From Paracoccaceae bacterium (GTDB lineage Bacteria; Pseudomonadota; Alphaproteobacteria; Rhodobacterales; Rhodobacteraceae): DNA of 6,367 nt. The stretch covers positions 1-6,367 of the forward strand of contig JALQUQ010000087.1 in assembly GCA_023263735.1 (NCBI GenBank), written 5' to 3'. A model generated the notes under the pieces. That model did not search any database. It was not told where the DNA came from and was given only the letters and a program-made list of their open reading frames with translations. Shown here piece after piece: positions 1 to 5,528 of this stretch. The position numbers and the translations under genes are program-made. Within the stretch, counting starts at the first letter, position 1. Every line of letters starts with the position of its first letter.

Positions 1-701
1 GCCCTGACCCGGGCCGGTGGAATTTTGGCAATTTCGACCACGGTCAGCACATGCAGCGTGTCAAAATGGGAATCGATCACCGCGTGATCGGAAACCCATC
101 CGCCCAAGGCCAGATAACTTTGCAACAGGGGCGGCATGGGGGGCGGAGCGCCCGGGGTTTCGGGAAAAGGAACGGTTTGCGGGGCCTTTTGCCCGGGCAG
201 GCGATCTGCGGGGCCGATGTGACCGGCCAACTGGCCCAAAATGGGGCCGTGGGCCGCAGGATCGGCCCCATTCAAGCTCGCGCAGCCAAACATGGCAGAG
301 ACCCCCTGCCCCAAAACCACCCGCGCAATCGCAGCCATGCAAAGCCGCATCGGATCGGGGCTGGTCTCGTCGGGATCAAGGCAGAGACGGCCGATTTCGA
401 TCAAGGGGCCCCCGATCCGCGCCAGCGGGGCCAGATCATACCATTGCGCGGAATAGGACTGCGCCAAATCCTGCGCGTCCCACAGACGATAGCGAAAGCA
501 GGCCACAGAGCCGCCGGTCGCCCGATCCAGCACGATCACATGCGTCGCCGCCGCATCATAATCATCTGTATCCCGCCCATCGACCCGCGCCCGGCCACGC
601 GCCGTGTAAAACGCGCGATACCGCAGGTTTTGGGCCAAAGTCAGGTCTTTGGCATCCTGCGCCGCCCTGACGTCGTAACGACCTCGCGAAAATGGTTCCA
701 C
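1..701 (-). CDS. olsB: OlsB-like L-ornithine N-alpha-acyltransferase (GNAT fold), 3' end cut by window edge
   Basis: Reading the minus strand from a GTG at 701 gives 233 uninterrupted codons to the left edge, so the C-terminus is missing. The family transfers a 3-hydroxyacyl chain from acyl-ACP to the alpha-amino group of ornithine, giving lyso-ornithine lipid, the first step to phosphate-free ornithine lipids at the inner membrane. Family-like segments seen are RYRAFY (residues 28-32), THVIVLDR with VACFRYRLW (53-74), the core strand IEIGRLCLDPD (101-111), MFGCASLNGADP (137-148) and LALGGWVSDHAVID (197-210). The GTG start is chosen because AGGA lies 6 nt upstream on the minus strand; no in-frame ATG precedes it, and the frame is only closed by a TGA near 807. 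The olsA acyltransferase often follows olsB in relatives, but that would lie outside the window. It could be another member of the same hemolysin-like acyltransferase family (Acetyltransf_5); the fold call is firmer than the substrate. Confidence 0.88.
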   Translation of the reverse strand, partial: MEPFSRGRYDVRAAQDAKDLTLAQNLRYRAFYTARGRARVDGRDTDDYDAAATHVIVLDRATGGSVACFRYRLWDAQDLAQSYSAQWYDLAPLARIGGPLIEIGRLCLDPDETSPDPMRLCMAAIARVVLGQGVSAMFGCASLNGADPAAHGPILGQLAGHIGPADRLPGQKAPQTVPFPETPGAPPPMPPLLQSYLALGGWVSDHAVIDSHFDTLHVLTVVEIAKIPPARVR

Positions 702-716
702 TTTCCATCCTGTTGC

Positions 717-745
717 TTGGCGAACGGGCCAACGCGGCCTATTTT
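717..745 (+). promoter_or_regulatory. Candidate sigma70-type promoter for msrB
   Basis: TTGGCG (717-722) and TATTTT (740-745) are separated by 17 nt and lie about 60 nt upstream of the msrB start; each hexamer matches 4/6 of consensus. The -10 box occupies the same AT-rich patch as the candidate olsB -10 on the other strand, so the two promoters would compete. This is inferred from sequence alone. Confidence 0.3.
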
Positions 746-769
746 CACGCAGGGAAATGCTAGCCGCAA
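741..769 (-). promoter_or_regulatory. Candidate sigma70-type promoter for olsB
   Basis: On the minus strand TTGCGG (769-764) and GAAAAT (746-741) are separated by 17 nt, with a predicted start near 734 and a leader of about 33 nt to the GTG at 701. The match to consensus is only partial (3/6 and 4/6). It is supported mainly by spacing and by its location in the short divergent spacer. Confidence 0.25.
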
Positions 770-805
770 GCTCTGGATATTCGGCGCGGACGACAAGGAG
801 ATGTC

Positions 806-1195
806 ATGACCAAGGTGATCAAATCAGACGCAGAGTGGAAGGCCCAGTTGTCGGAGCTTGCCTTTAAGGTCACGCGTCAACACGGAACAGAGCGCGCCTT
901 TACCCACGACAATTTCCCAAAGCAGCCGGGAACGTTCCATTGTGTGTGCTGTGGGGCGCCGCTGTTCGAACAAAAGACCAAGTTCGACTCTGGCACCGGT
1001 TGGCCATCGTTCTATCAGCCCATCGATTCCGAGATGGTGGGCGAGAAAGAGGATCGCAGTTGGTTCATGCGGCGGACCGAGGTGCATTGCAATCGTTGTG
1101 ACGCCCATCTGGGCCATGTCTTTCCCGATGGTCCGGCCCCGACGGGTTTGCGCTATTGCATCAACGGGGTTGCGCTGACCTTTGATCCCGAATGA
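806..1195 (+). CDS. msrB: Peptide-methionine (R)-S-oxide reductase MsrB
   Basis: This 129-residue protein is a complete single-domain MsrB. The enzyme reduces the R-epimer of methionine sulfoxide in proteins, repairing oxidative damage in the cytosol with thioredoxin as usual reductant. Two CxxC pairs that bind structural zinc are present (C46/C49 and C95/C98), as are the SGTGWPSF substrate-pocket segment (62-69), HLGHVFPDG (101-109) and the catalytic cysteine C118 in RYCIN. The position commonly used by the resolving cysteine is threonine (T64), so the enzyme probably belongs to the class that recycles without that residue. An extra cysteine, C48, sits inside the first zinc motif. The start is fixed by AAGGAG at 795-800, 5 nt before the ATG; an ATG at 801 is dismissed because it meets a stop after two codons. 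The gene is divergent from olsB, converges on bamE, and looks monocistronic. Confidence 0.97.
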   Translation: MTKVIKSDAEWKAQLSELAFKVTRQHGTERAFTHDNFPKQPGTFHCVCCGAPLFEQKTKFDSGTGWPSFYQPIDSEMVGEKEDRSWFMRRTEVHCNRCDAHLGHVFPDGPAPTGLRYCINGVALTFDPE

Positions 1196-1213
1196 TTTAG
1201 GCCCCCGATCATG

Positions 1214-1250
1214 AAAAAGGCGGCCCGCATTGGGGCCGCCTGTCTTCTTG
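1214..1250. terminator. Intrinsic terminator between convergent msrB and bamE
   Basis: Perfect 9-bp inverted arms AGGCGGCCC (1218-1226) and GGGCCGCCT (1233-1241) flank a 6-nt loop. Five A residues at 1214-1218 become a T tract after the hairpin for minus-strand transcripts, making it a good terminator for bamE, whose stop is about 24 nt away. On the plus strand the tail is only moderately T-rich (TGTCTTCTT), so msrB termination there would be weaker. Confidence 0.8.
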
Positions 1251-1264
1251 CGATCAAACCGCGA

Positions 1265-1741
1265 TCATTTGATGATCTGCGCGGCACTGACCCGGCCGAA
1301 AGAGGCGAAGATTTGGCGCAGCACGCCCATGCTCCGCACGCTCGATTCCGTGACGCGCCGCGACAGCGGAACGATCTGACCCCGCTCCAGCCCCCATTTC
1401 TCGATGTTTTCCAACTTGCCGTTGTCATTGAAATACACGGCCACGACCTGACGATCGACTTCCTTGGCCTCCAACGCGCCGCGCTCTTCGTACCGGCTTT
1501 GCACGAAATACCAATCGTTGCCATTCAACAGGCCCGAGGTTGACGGACGCCCGATCTTGGCCGCAGCGGTTTCCTGCGTGTCTTTGCCGATTTCCAGTTG
1601 CGCCAGATCTTTTTCGTCCGGCACATAGCCATGATTGCGGTAAATCGAAGAGCACGCGACCAACGCACCTGCCAGAACCACAGCCACGATTCCCTTGGAG
1701 AGACGTTTTGCCTGTGATCCCAGACGAAAGTTAAAAAGCAT
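1265..1741 (-). CDS. bamE: Outer membrane protein assembly factor BamE (SmpA/OmlA lipoprotein)
   Basis: The 158-residue protein is a lipoprotein subunit of the BAM complex that folds and inserts beta-barrel proteins in the outer membrane. It has a basic N-terminus (R6, K12, R13, K16), a hydrophobic stretch at about 18-29 and a lipobox LVAC whose cysteine is residue 30, so processing by signal peptidase II and anchoring in the outer membrane are expected. The SmpA/OmlA domain follows at about 37-120, with YVPDEKDLAQLEIG and the conserved turn SGLLNGNDWYFVQSR (69-83). A further 40 residues form a tail typical of alphaproteobacterial members. A GTG at 1753 lies in frame, but AGGAAGG (1760-1754 on the minus strand) abuts it and leaves no spacing. 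The ATG at 1741, 12 nt from that Shine-Dalgarno sequence, is therefore preferred, though the spacing is rather long. It is transcribed away from the DUF177-rpmF-plsX cluster and ends at the shared terminator. Confidence 0.93.
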   Translation of the reverse strand: MLFNFRLGSQAKRLSKGIVAVVLAGALVACSSIYRNHGYVPDEKDLAQLEIGKDTQETAAAKIGRPSTSGLLNGNDWYFVQSRYEERGALEAKEVDRQVVAVYFNDNGKLENIEKWGLERGQIVPLSRRVTESSVRSMGVLRQIFASFGRVSAAQIIK

Positions 1742-1979
1742 CGATACGCCCACCCTTCCTGTTTCGTGCGCAGCACCCTGCCCCGCGATGGTTCCAACCC
1801 TTGCAAACCGGGCTGGGGCCGCGTAAGGCCGGGACCAAGCATGGCACCTTGGCTCAAAGGCTTAGCGAAGGTTGCGCATCGGTTCAAGAACGGAACTCGG
1901 ACCCGAAGCCGCAACCCTGATCGGAAAACTTGGCTTTTGCCGCACCGAACTGCCCAGACTGCGCCGAAATGAGGACTTC
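1742..1979. other. Divergent intergenic region between bamE and DUF177
   Basis: These 238 bp separate two divergent genes and should hold both promoters. I find no convincing -35/-10 pair on either strand. Visible structure is limited to an inverted pair GGTTGCG...CGCAACC (about 1870-1914, long loop) and a short CCAAG...CTTGG pair near 1836-1853. Open frames crossing it have no recognisable protein content, and I find no tRNA T-arm. Confidence 0.5.
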
Positions 1980-2564
1980 ATGTCAAAAGAGACACTTCCC
2001 CCATCCGACCCGACTCCGCCCGCCTTTAGCCACCCGATGCGGGTTGCCGCTTTGGCCACGCGCAAACCGACGCGGTTCAAGATCACGCCGAATGCGGCCG
2101 AGCGCGCCGCCCTTGCGCAGGTGCTGGATCTTTTGGATCTGCCAAAGGTCACCTTTAACGGCGAACTTCGCCCGACCGGCAGCCGCGATTTCATCCTTGA
2201 GGCGCAGTTGACCGCCGATGTGGTGCAAGCCTGTTCGATCACGCTGGCCCCGGTGCCTGCCGCGATCAAAGACACGGTGCTCCGCCGGTATCTGGCCAAT
2301 TGGGTGACCCCCGAGGGGGATGAGGTCGAAATGCCCGAGGATGACACCTCAGAACCCCTGCCCGAAGTGATCGATCTGGGCGATGTGCTGACCGAAGCCT
2401 TGGCGCTGGCCCTGCCGCTGTACCCGCGTGCGGCGGGCGCGGAACTGGGCGAAGCGATCTTTGCCGAACCGGGGGTCGAGCCGCTGAAGGATGAGGCGCT
2501 GAAGCCCTTTGCCGGGCTTGCCGCGCTCAAGGCAAAGCTCTCTGGTCCGGAAGATGCGAGCTAA
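1980..2564 (+). CDS. DUF177 (YceD) family protein
   Basis: This 194-residue protein belongs to the DUF177/YceD family, almost always encoded beside rpmF. Plant members are needed for 23S rRNA accumulation, and a role in large-subunit or rRNA maturation is inferred for bacteria; no enzymatic activity is known. Family hallmarks seen are the central ADVVQACSITLAPVPA stretch with C85, the conserved acidic block VIDLGDVLTEALALALPLYPRA (130-151) and the C-terminal KPFAGLAALKAKL motif (175-187). The middle (112-128) is strongly acidic and the N-terminus is proline-rich and probably flexible. The ATG is chosen because GAGGA (1971-1975) lies 4 nt upstream; a TTG farther upstream at 1872 would add 36 residues without a family match. 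It is the first gene of the co-directional cluster, with 147 nt before rpmF. Confidence 0.93.
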   Translation: MSKETLPPSDPTPPAFSHPMRVAALATRKPTRFKITPNAAERAALAQVLDLLDLPKVTFNGELRPTGSRDFILEAQLTADVVQACSITLAPVPAAIKDTVLRRYLANWVTPEGDEVEMPEDDTSEPLPEVIDLGDVLTEALALALPLYPRAAGAELGEAIFAEPGVEPLKDEALKPFAGLAALKAKLSGPEDAS

Positions 2565-2711
2565 GCTAAGAAAAGGACTTGCGCCGGACCGAAATCCGGC
2601 TATGTTCCGCGCCTCATTCGGGGTGTGGAAACGCGCCCCAAGCGGGTAACCCCGCAAGAAGAATCGAAAAAGAAATCAGGGGCATGTCCCCGACTATCCA
2701 AAGGTTTAGAC
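2565..2711 (+). other. Structured spacer/leader before rpmF
   Basis: The 147-nt gap contains three short inverted repeats: GCCGGA...TCCGGC (2583-2600, 6-nt loop), GCGGG...CCCGC (2642-2655, 4-nt loop) and a weaker GGGG...CCCC (2679-2691). A purine-rich stretch lies between the last two, and the rpmF Shine-Dalgarno AAAGG (2700-2704) follows. None has a T tract, so these look more like leader or processing elements than terminators. No named riboswitch is recognised. Confidence 0.4.
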
Positions 2712-2918
2712 ATGGCCGTCCCGCAGAATCGCACCACCCGTTCCCGCCGTAACATGCGCCGCGCGCATGACGCTCTGGTCGCCGGCAACCCGGCAGAATG
2801 CCCGAACTGCGGCGAGCTGAAGCGCCCCCACCACGTTTGCGGCGCTTGCGGCCACTATGATGCACGCGAAGTCGTTGCATCGGCAAACGAAGTGGATCTG
2901 GACGAAGACGCAGCGTAA
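2712..2918 (+). CDS. rpmF: Large ribosomal subunit protein bL32
   Basis: The 68-residue protein is bL32 of the 50S subunit. It starts with the near-universal [20 protein letters not shown], a basic RNA-binding N-terminus. A zinc-binding cysteine set follows: CPNC (C30, C33) and CGAC (C43, C46), so this is the zinc-containing form, not the cysteine-free paralogue some bacteria make under zinc limitation. The C-terminus is acidic (DLDEDAA), as in other alphaproteobacterial L32. The start is set by AAAGG 7 nt upstream and by the conserved MAVP; an in-frame GTG at 2625 would add 29 residues absent from the family. Its TAA stop lies in the loop of a strong hairpin. Confidence 0.98.
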   Translation: MAVPQNRTTRSRRNMRRAHDALVAGNPAECPNCGELKRPHHVCGACGHYDAREVVASANEVDLDEDAA

Positions 2919-2931
2919 GCTGCGTCCTTCG
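2903..2931 (+). other. Stable hairpin spanning the rpmF stop codon
   Basis: The arms GACGCAGC (2907-2914) and GCTGCGTC (2919-2926) pair perfectly around the loop GTAA, which contains the rpmF TAA stop at 2916-2918. Four more pairs (CGAA 2903-2906 with TTCG 2928-2931) extend the stem if C2927 is bulged. GTAA is a GNRA-type tetraloop. No T run follows, so it is not a classical terminator. A role in mRNA processing, 3'-end protection of the abundant rpmF message or attenuation into plsX is inferred. Confidence 0.6.
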
Positions 2932-2946
2932 CGTCTCGCCCAACTC

Positions 2947-4140
2947 ATGGCGACCGGAACCCATCAAACGGCGGCCGTTGGTTTAGACTCTGGGGCAGAT
3001 CGCGCCAAGGATATCACGAACACATTGGTAATTTCGGTTGACGCCATGGGCGGAGACCGTGGACCGGCAGCCGTGGTTGCCGGTCTTGCCATCTGTGCGG
3101 CCAAGACGGGCCAAGTGCATTTCCTTTTGAACGGCGATCAGGCCCAGTTGAACCCGCTTTTGGGGCAGTATCCTGCCTTGGGCGGGCGTGTCACCGTGGT
3201 GCATGCTGACCGCGTCGTCACCATGAACGACAAGCCCAGTCAGGTGATGCGCCATGGCGCCGGCACCTCGATGTGGTCGACGATCGACGCGGTGAAAGAG
3301 GGCAAGGCGCAGGCAGCGGTGTCTTGTGGCAATACCGGTGCGCTGATGGCGGTTTCGATGATCCGCCTGCGCAAGGTGCCCGGCGTCAATCGCCCCGCGA
3401 TTGCCTGCCTTTGGCCCAGCCTTAACCCCGGTGGGTTCAACGTGATGCTGGACGTGGGTGCCGGGATCGAGGCCGAAGCCGAAGATTTGCTGCAATTCGC
3501 GACCATGGGTGCGGCCTATGCGCGCAACGGTCTGGCCTTGACCCGCCCCCGGGTCGGCCTGCTGAATGTCGGCACCGAAGAACATAAGGGCCGCGCCGAA
3601 TTGCGGGTGGCCCATGACCGCATGGCCGAAGCCTCCGATGCGGGGGGATTCGATTTTGTCGGTTTTGTCGAAGGGGGCGATATCCCGTCGAACAAGGTCG
3701 ATGTGATCGTGACCGACGGATTCACCGGCAATGTGGCCCTGAAGACCGGCGAAGGTACGGCCAAGCTCATCTCTGAGGTGATGCGGCAGACCTTTAAAAG
3801 CAATCTGTTGTCCAAGCTCGCGGCGCTGTTTGCCATGGGCGTTTTGAAACGGTTGCAACAGCGCATCGATCCGCGCCGCGTGAACGGCGGGGTGTTTCTG
3901 GGCCTGAACGGAACCGTGGTCAAATCGCATGGCGGTGCGGATGCCACGGGCGTTGCGGCCGCGCTGGATCTGGCGATCCAATTGGCGCAATCGCGTTTCG
4001 TCGATCGGTTGGCAGCACGGGTTGCATCCACCGGACGGACGATGCAGGATGCGAGCCAATCTTTTGGGCAGTCTGCGAACTCCGAGCCATCGGCCATCGG
4101 GAAAGCTGCCGAAACCGACGGGGACGAGGCCGGAAAATGA
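2947..4140 (+). CDS. plsX: Phosphate acyltransferase PlsX
   Basis: PlsX converts acyl-ACP and inorganic phosphate to acyl-phosphate, the donor that membrane-bound PlsY uses to acylate glycerol-3-phosphate at the start of phospholipid synthesis; it is a soluble or peripheral membrane protein. From the ATG at 2947 it is 397 residues. Family blocks appear in order: VISVDAMGGDRGP (28-40), SCGNTGALMAVSMI (126-139), GLLNVGTEEHKG (204-215), FVEGGDIPSNKVDVIVTDGFTG split over 240-261, and NGGVFLGLNGTVVKSHGGAD (313-332). The last ~30 residues are a low-complexity Ser/Ala/Glu-rich tail beyond the fold. The start is uncertain: the ATG has no clear Shine-Dalgarno. A TTG at 3025, just before the first conserved strand, has AAGGA 13 nt upstream, and an open frame reaches back into rpmF. 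It overlaps fabH by ATGA, implying translational coupling. Confidence 0.96.
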   Translation: MATGTHQTAAVGLDSGADRAKDITNTLVISVDAMGGDRGPAAVVAGLAICAAKTGQVHFLLNGDQAQLNPLLGQYPALGGRVTVVHADRVVTMNDKPSQVMRHGAGTSMWSTIDAVKEGKAQAAVSCGNTGALMAVSMIRLRKVPGVNRPAIACLWPSLNPGGFNVMLDVGAGIEAEAEDLLQFATMGAAYARNGLALTRPRVGLLNVGTEEHKGRAELRVAHDRMAEASDAGGFDFVGFVEGGDIPSNKVDVIVTDGFTGNVALKTGEGTAKLISEVMRQTFKSNLLSKLAALFAMGVLKRLQQRIDPRRVNGGVFLGLNGTVVKSHGGADATGVAAALDLAIQLAQSRFVDRLAARVASTGRTMQDASQSFGQSANSEPSAIGKAAETDGDEAGK

Positions 4141-5108
4141 CGATACGCGCAGTGGTCAAGGGCGTTGGGCACTATTTGCCCGAGCGCATTGTCCCGAATG
4201 CTGAGCTGGAAAGCCTTGTCGAAACCACCGACGAATGGATTCGCAGCCGGTCTGGCATTGAACGGCGTCATTTCGCTGGCGAGGGGGAAACCACCTCGAT
4301 CATGGCCAGCCATGCCGCCCGCGCCGCCCTTGCCGATGCCGGGCTGGAGGCGGATGATATCGATGCCATCATTCTGGCCACCTCAACCGCCGATCTGACC
4401 TTTCCGTCGGCCGCGACGATGGTGCAGGCGCATCTGGGCATGACCCGGGGCTTTGCCTATGACGTGCAGGCCGTTTGCGCCGGTTTCATCTTTGCGCTGA
4501 CCAATGCCAATGCGCTGATCATTTCGGGCATGGCCAAGCGGGTTCTGGTGATTGGGGCCGAAACCTTTTCCAAGCTGATGGATTGGAACGACCGCACCAC
4601 CTGCGTTCTGTTTGGCGATGGGGCGGGCGCCTTGGTTCTTGAGGCGCAAGAAGGCAACGGAACCAAGCTTGATCGCGGCATTCTGGCCAGCGATCTGCAT
4701 TCGGATGGCCGTTTCCGCGATATCCTTTACGTCGATGGCGGGGCAAGCACCGGAACCACGGGCCATCTGCGGATGGCGGGCAAGGAAGTGTTCCGCCACG
4801 CGGTCGAGAAACTGGCCGAAACCTCGAACACCGCGCTGGAAAAAGCCGGGATGGATCATGGCGAGGTGGATTGGATCGTGCCGCATCAGGCCAATATCCG
4901 CATCATCGAAGGCACCGCCAAAAAGCTGCAACTGCCGATGGATAACGTGATCGTCACGGTCCACGATCACGGCAACACTTCGGCTGCGTCGATTCCTCTG
5001 GCCATGTCGGTGGGCAAAGCCCGCGGCAAGATCAAGGAAGGCGACGTGATCGTGACCGAGGCGATTGGCGGCGGTTTGGCCTGGGGCGCGGTTGTTTTGC
5101 GCTGGTAA
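4137..5108 (+). CDS. fabH: Beta-ketoacyl-ACP synthase III (FabH)
   Basis: FabH condenses an acyl-CoA primer, usually acetyl-CoA, with malonyl-ACP to start type II fatty-acid synthesis in the cytosol. The 323-residue protein is full length, with the thiolase-fold catalytic triad in expected contexts: C114 in [11 protein letters not shown]250 in [10 protein letters not shown] and N280 in [10 protein letters not shown]. The N-terminal [15 protein letters not shown] carries the conserved W34 and R38 that contact CoA in studied enzymes. A glycine-rich [10 protein letters not shown] (160-169) and the C-terminal [15 protein letters not shown] close the fold. The ATG overlaps the plsX stop (ATGA), with GAGG at 4126-4129, 7 nt upstream, inside plsX. 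Placing fabH next to plsX pairs the first step of chain synthesis with the first step that commits acyl chains to phospholipid. Confidence 0.98.
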   Translation: MTIRAVVKGVGHYLPERIVPNAELESLVETTDEWIRSRSGIERRHFAGEGETTSIMASHAARAALADAGLEADDIDAIILATSTADLTFPSAATMVQAHLGMTRGFAYDVQAVCAGFIFALTNANALIISGMAKRVLVIGAETFSKLMDWNDRTTCVLFGDGAGALVLEAQEGNGTKLDRGILASDLHSDGRFRDILYVDGGASTGTTGHLRMAGKEVFRHAVEKLAETSNTALEKAGMDHGEVDWIVPHQANIRIIEGTAKKLQLPMDNVIVTVHDHGNTSAASIPLAMSVGKARGKIKEGDVIVTEAIGGGLAWGAVVLRW

Positions 5109-5114
5109 GCCAGT
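5101..5114 (+). other. Short inverted repeat around the fabH stop codon
   Basis: CTGG (5102-5105) pairs with CCAG (5110-5113) around TAAG, placing the fabH TAA stop in the loop; a G-T wobble could add a fifth pair. It is too short and lacks a T tract, so it is not called a terminator. It is noted because rpmF shows a stronger version of the same arrangement. Confidence 0.3.
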
Positions 5115-5141
5115 TCAGGAACGTCGTCCAAGTCTCTGTTA

Positions 5142-5170
5142 TTGACTCGCAATTCCTTCCGACGCATCCT
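5142..5170 (+). promoter_or_regulatory. Candidate promoter for ihfA
   Basis: TTGACT (5142-5147, 5/6 match to the -35 consensus) is followed after 17 nt by CATCCT (5165-5170, weak -10 match). It lies in the 86-bp fabH-ihfA gap, about 25 nt upstream of the ihfA start. A separate promoter would let the nucleoid protein be made independently of the lipid genes. The call rests chiefly on the -35 box. Confidence 0.35.
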
Positions 5171-5194
5171 TTGGAAAAATCCCAGGGGGGAAAG

Positions 5195-5494
5195 ATGAGT
5201 GAAAAGACGCTAACCCGGATGGATCTGTCCGAAGCGGTGTTCCGCGAAGTCGGGCTAAGCCGGAATGAATCGGCGCAACTGGTTGAAATCGTCCTGCAAT
5301 ATATGTCCGACGCTTTGGTGCAGGGCGAACAGGTCAAGATTTCTTCCTTTGGAACCTTTTCCGTGCGTGACAAAACCGCGCGCGTGGGCCGCAATCCCAA
5401 AACCGGGGACGAAGTTCCGATTTCTCCGCGCCGCGTTCTGACATTCCGCCCGTCGCATCTGATGCGCGAGCGGGTGGCGGCTGGGAAAAAGTAA
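5195..5494 (+). CDS. ihfA: Integration host factor subunit alpha
   Basis: IHF alpha pairs with IHF beta to bind specific DNA sites and bend them sharply, assisting transcription, replication and recombination in the nucleoid. The 99-residue length is typical. The N-terminal dimerisation helices begin with [20 protein letters not shown]. The core [14 protein letters not shown] (48-60) leads into the DNA-gripping arm [23 protein letters not shown] (65-87), which carries P68, the intercalating proline, in the GRNPKTG motif. The RRVLTFRPS wording favours the alpha subunit over HU or IHF beta. The start has a G-rich Shine-Dalgarno (AGGGGGG, 5184-5190) 4 nt upstream; an in-frame TTG at 5171 would add 8 residues not expected in the family. 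It lies 86 nt after fabH and 34 nt before the MerR-like gene, an order common in alphaproteobacteria. Confidence 0.97.
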   Translation: MSEKTLTRMDLSEAVFREVGLSRNESAQLVEIVLQYMSDALVQGEQVKISSFGTFSVRDKTARVGRNPKTGDEVPISPRRVLTFRPSHLMRERVAAGKK

Positions 5495-5528
5495 CCCGTT
5501 CTGAAAACCTGAGGGGACCCTGCGGCGC

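Noticed and set aside
17..809. Two long plus-strand open frames (17-670 and 51-809)
   Set aside because: Their translations are Arg/Pro/Ala-rich with no family resemblance, and the minus strand of the same stretch encodes a coherent acyltransferase. They are antisense shadows of a G+C-rich gene.
1211..1543. 110-codon plus-strand open frame beginning after msrB
   Set aside because: It starts within the terminator hairpin and runs antisense to bamE, with no family-like sequence.
1766..1972. Small open frame or tRNA-like stretch in the bamE-DUF177 gap
   Set aside because: The 68-codon translation has no recognisable content or good start. The GGTTC/GAAC pieces do not form a proper T-arm or a four-arm cloverleaf, so neither a gene nor a tRNA is supported.
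2625..2711. N-terminal extension of rpmF from an in-frame GTG
   Set aside because: L32 proteins begin with MAVP, and AAAGG is placed correctly for the ATG at 2712. The upstream frame is chance openness.
2983..4059. 358-codon minus-strand open frame opposite plsX
   Set aside because: It is His/Arg/Gly-rich without recognisable domains and lies entirely antisense to an unambiguous plsX.
3516..4313. 265-codon minus-strand open frame across the plsX-fabH junction
   Set aside because: It lies antisense to two well-conserved genes and has no coherent protein content.
5492..5528. Possible terminator between ihfA and the MerR-like gene
   Set aside because: Only weak GGG/CCC pairing around the ihfA stop is visible, with no T tract; the 34-nt gap fits co-transcription better.
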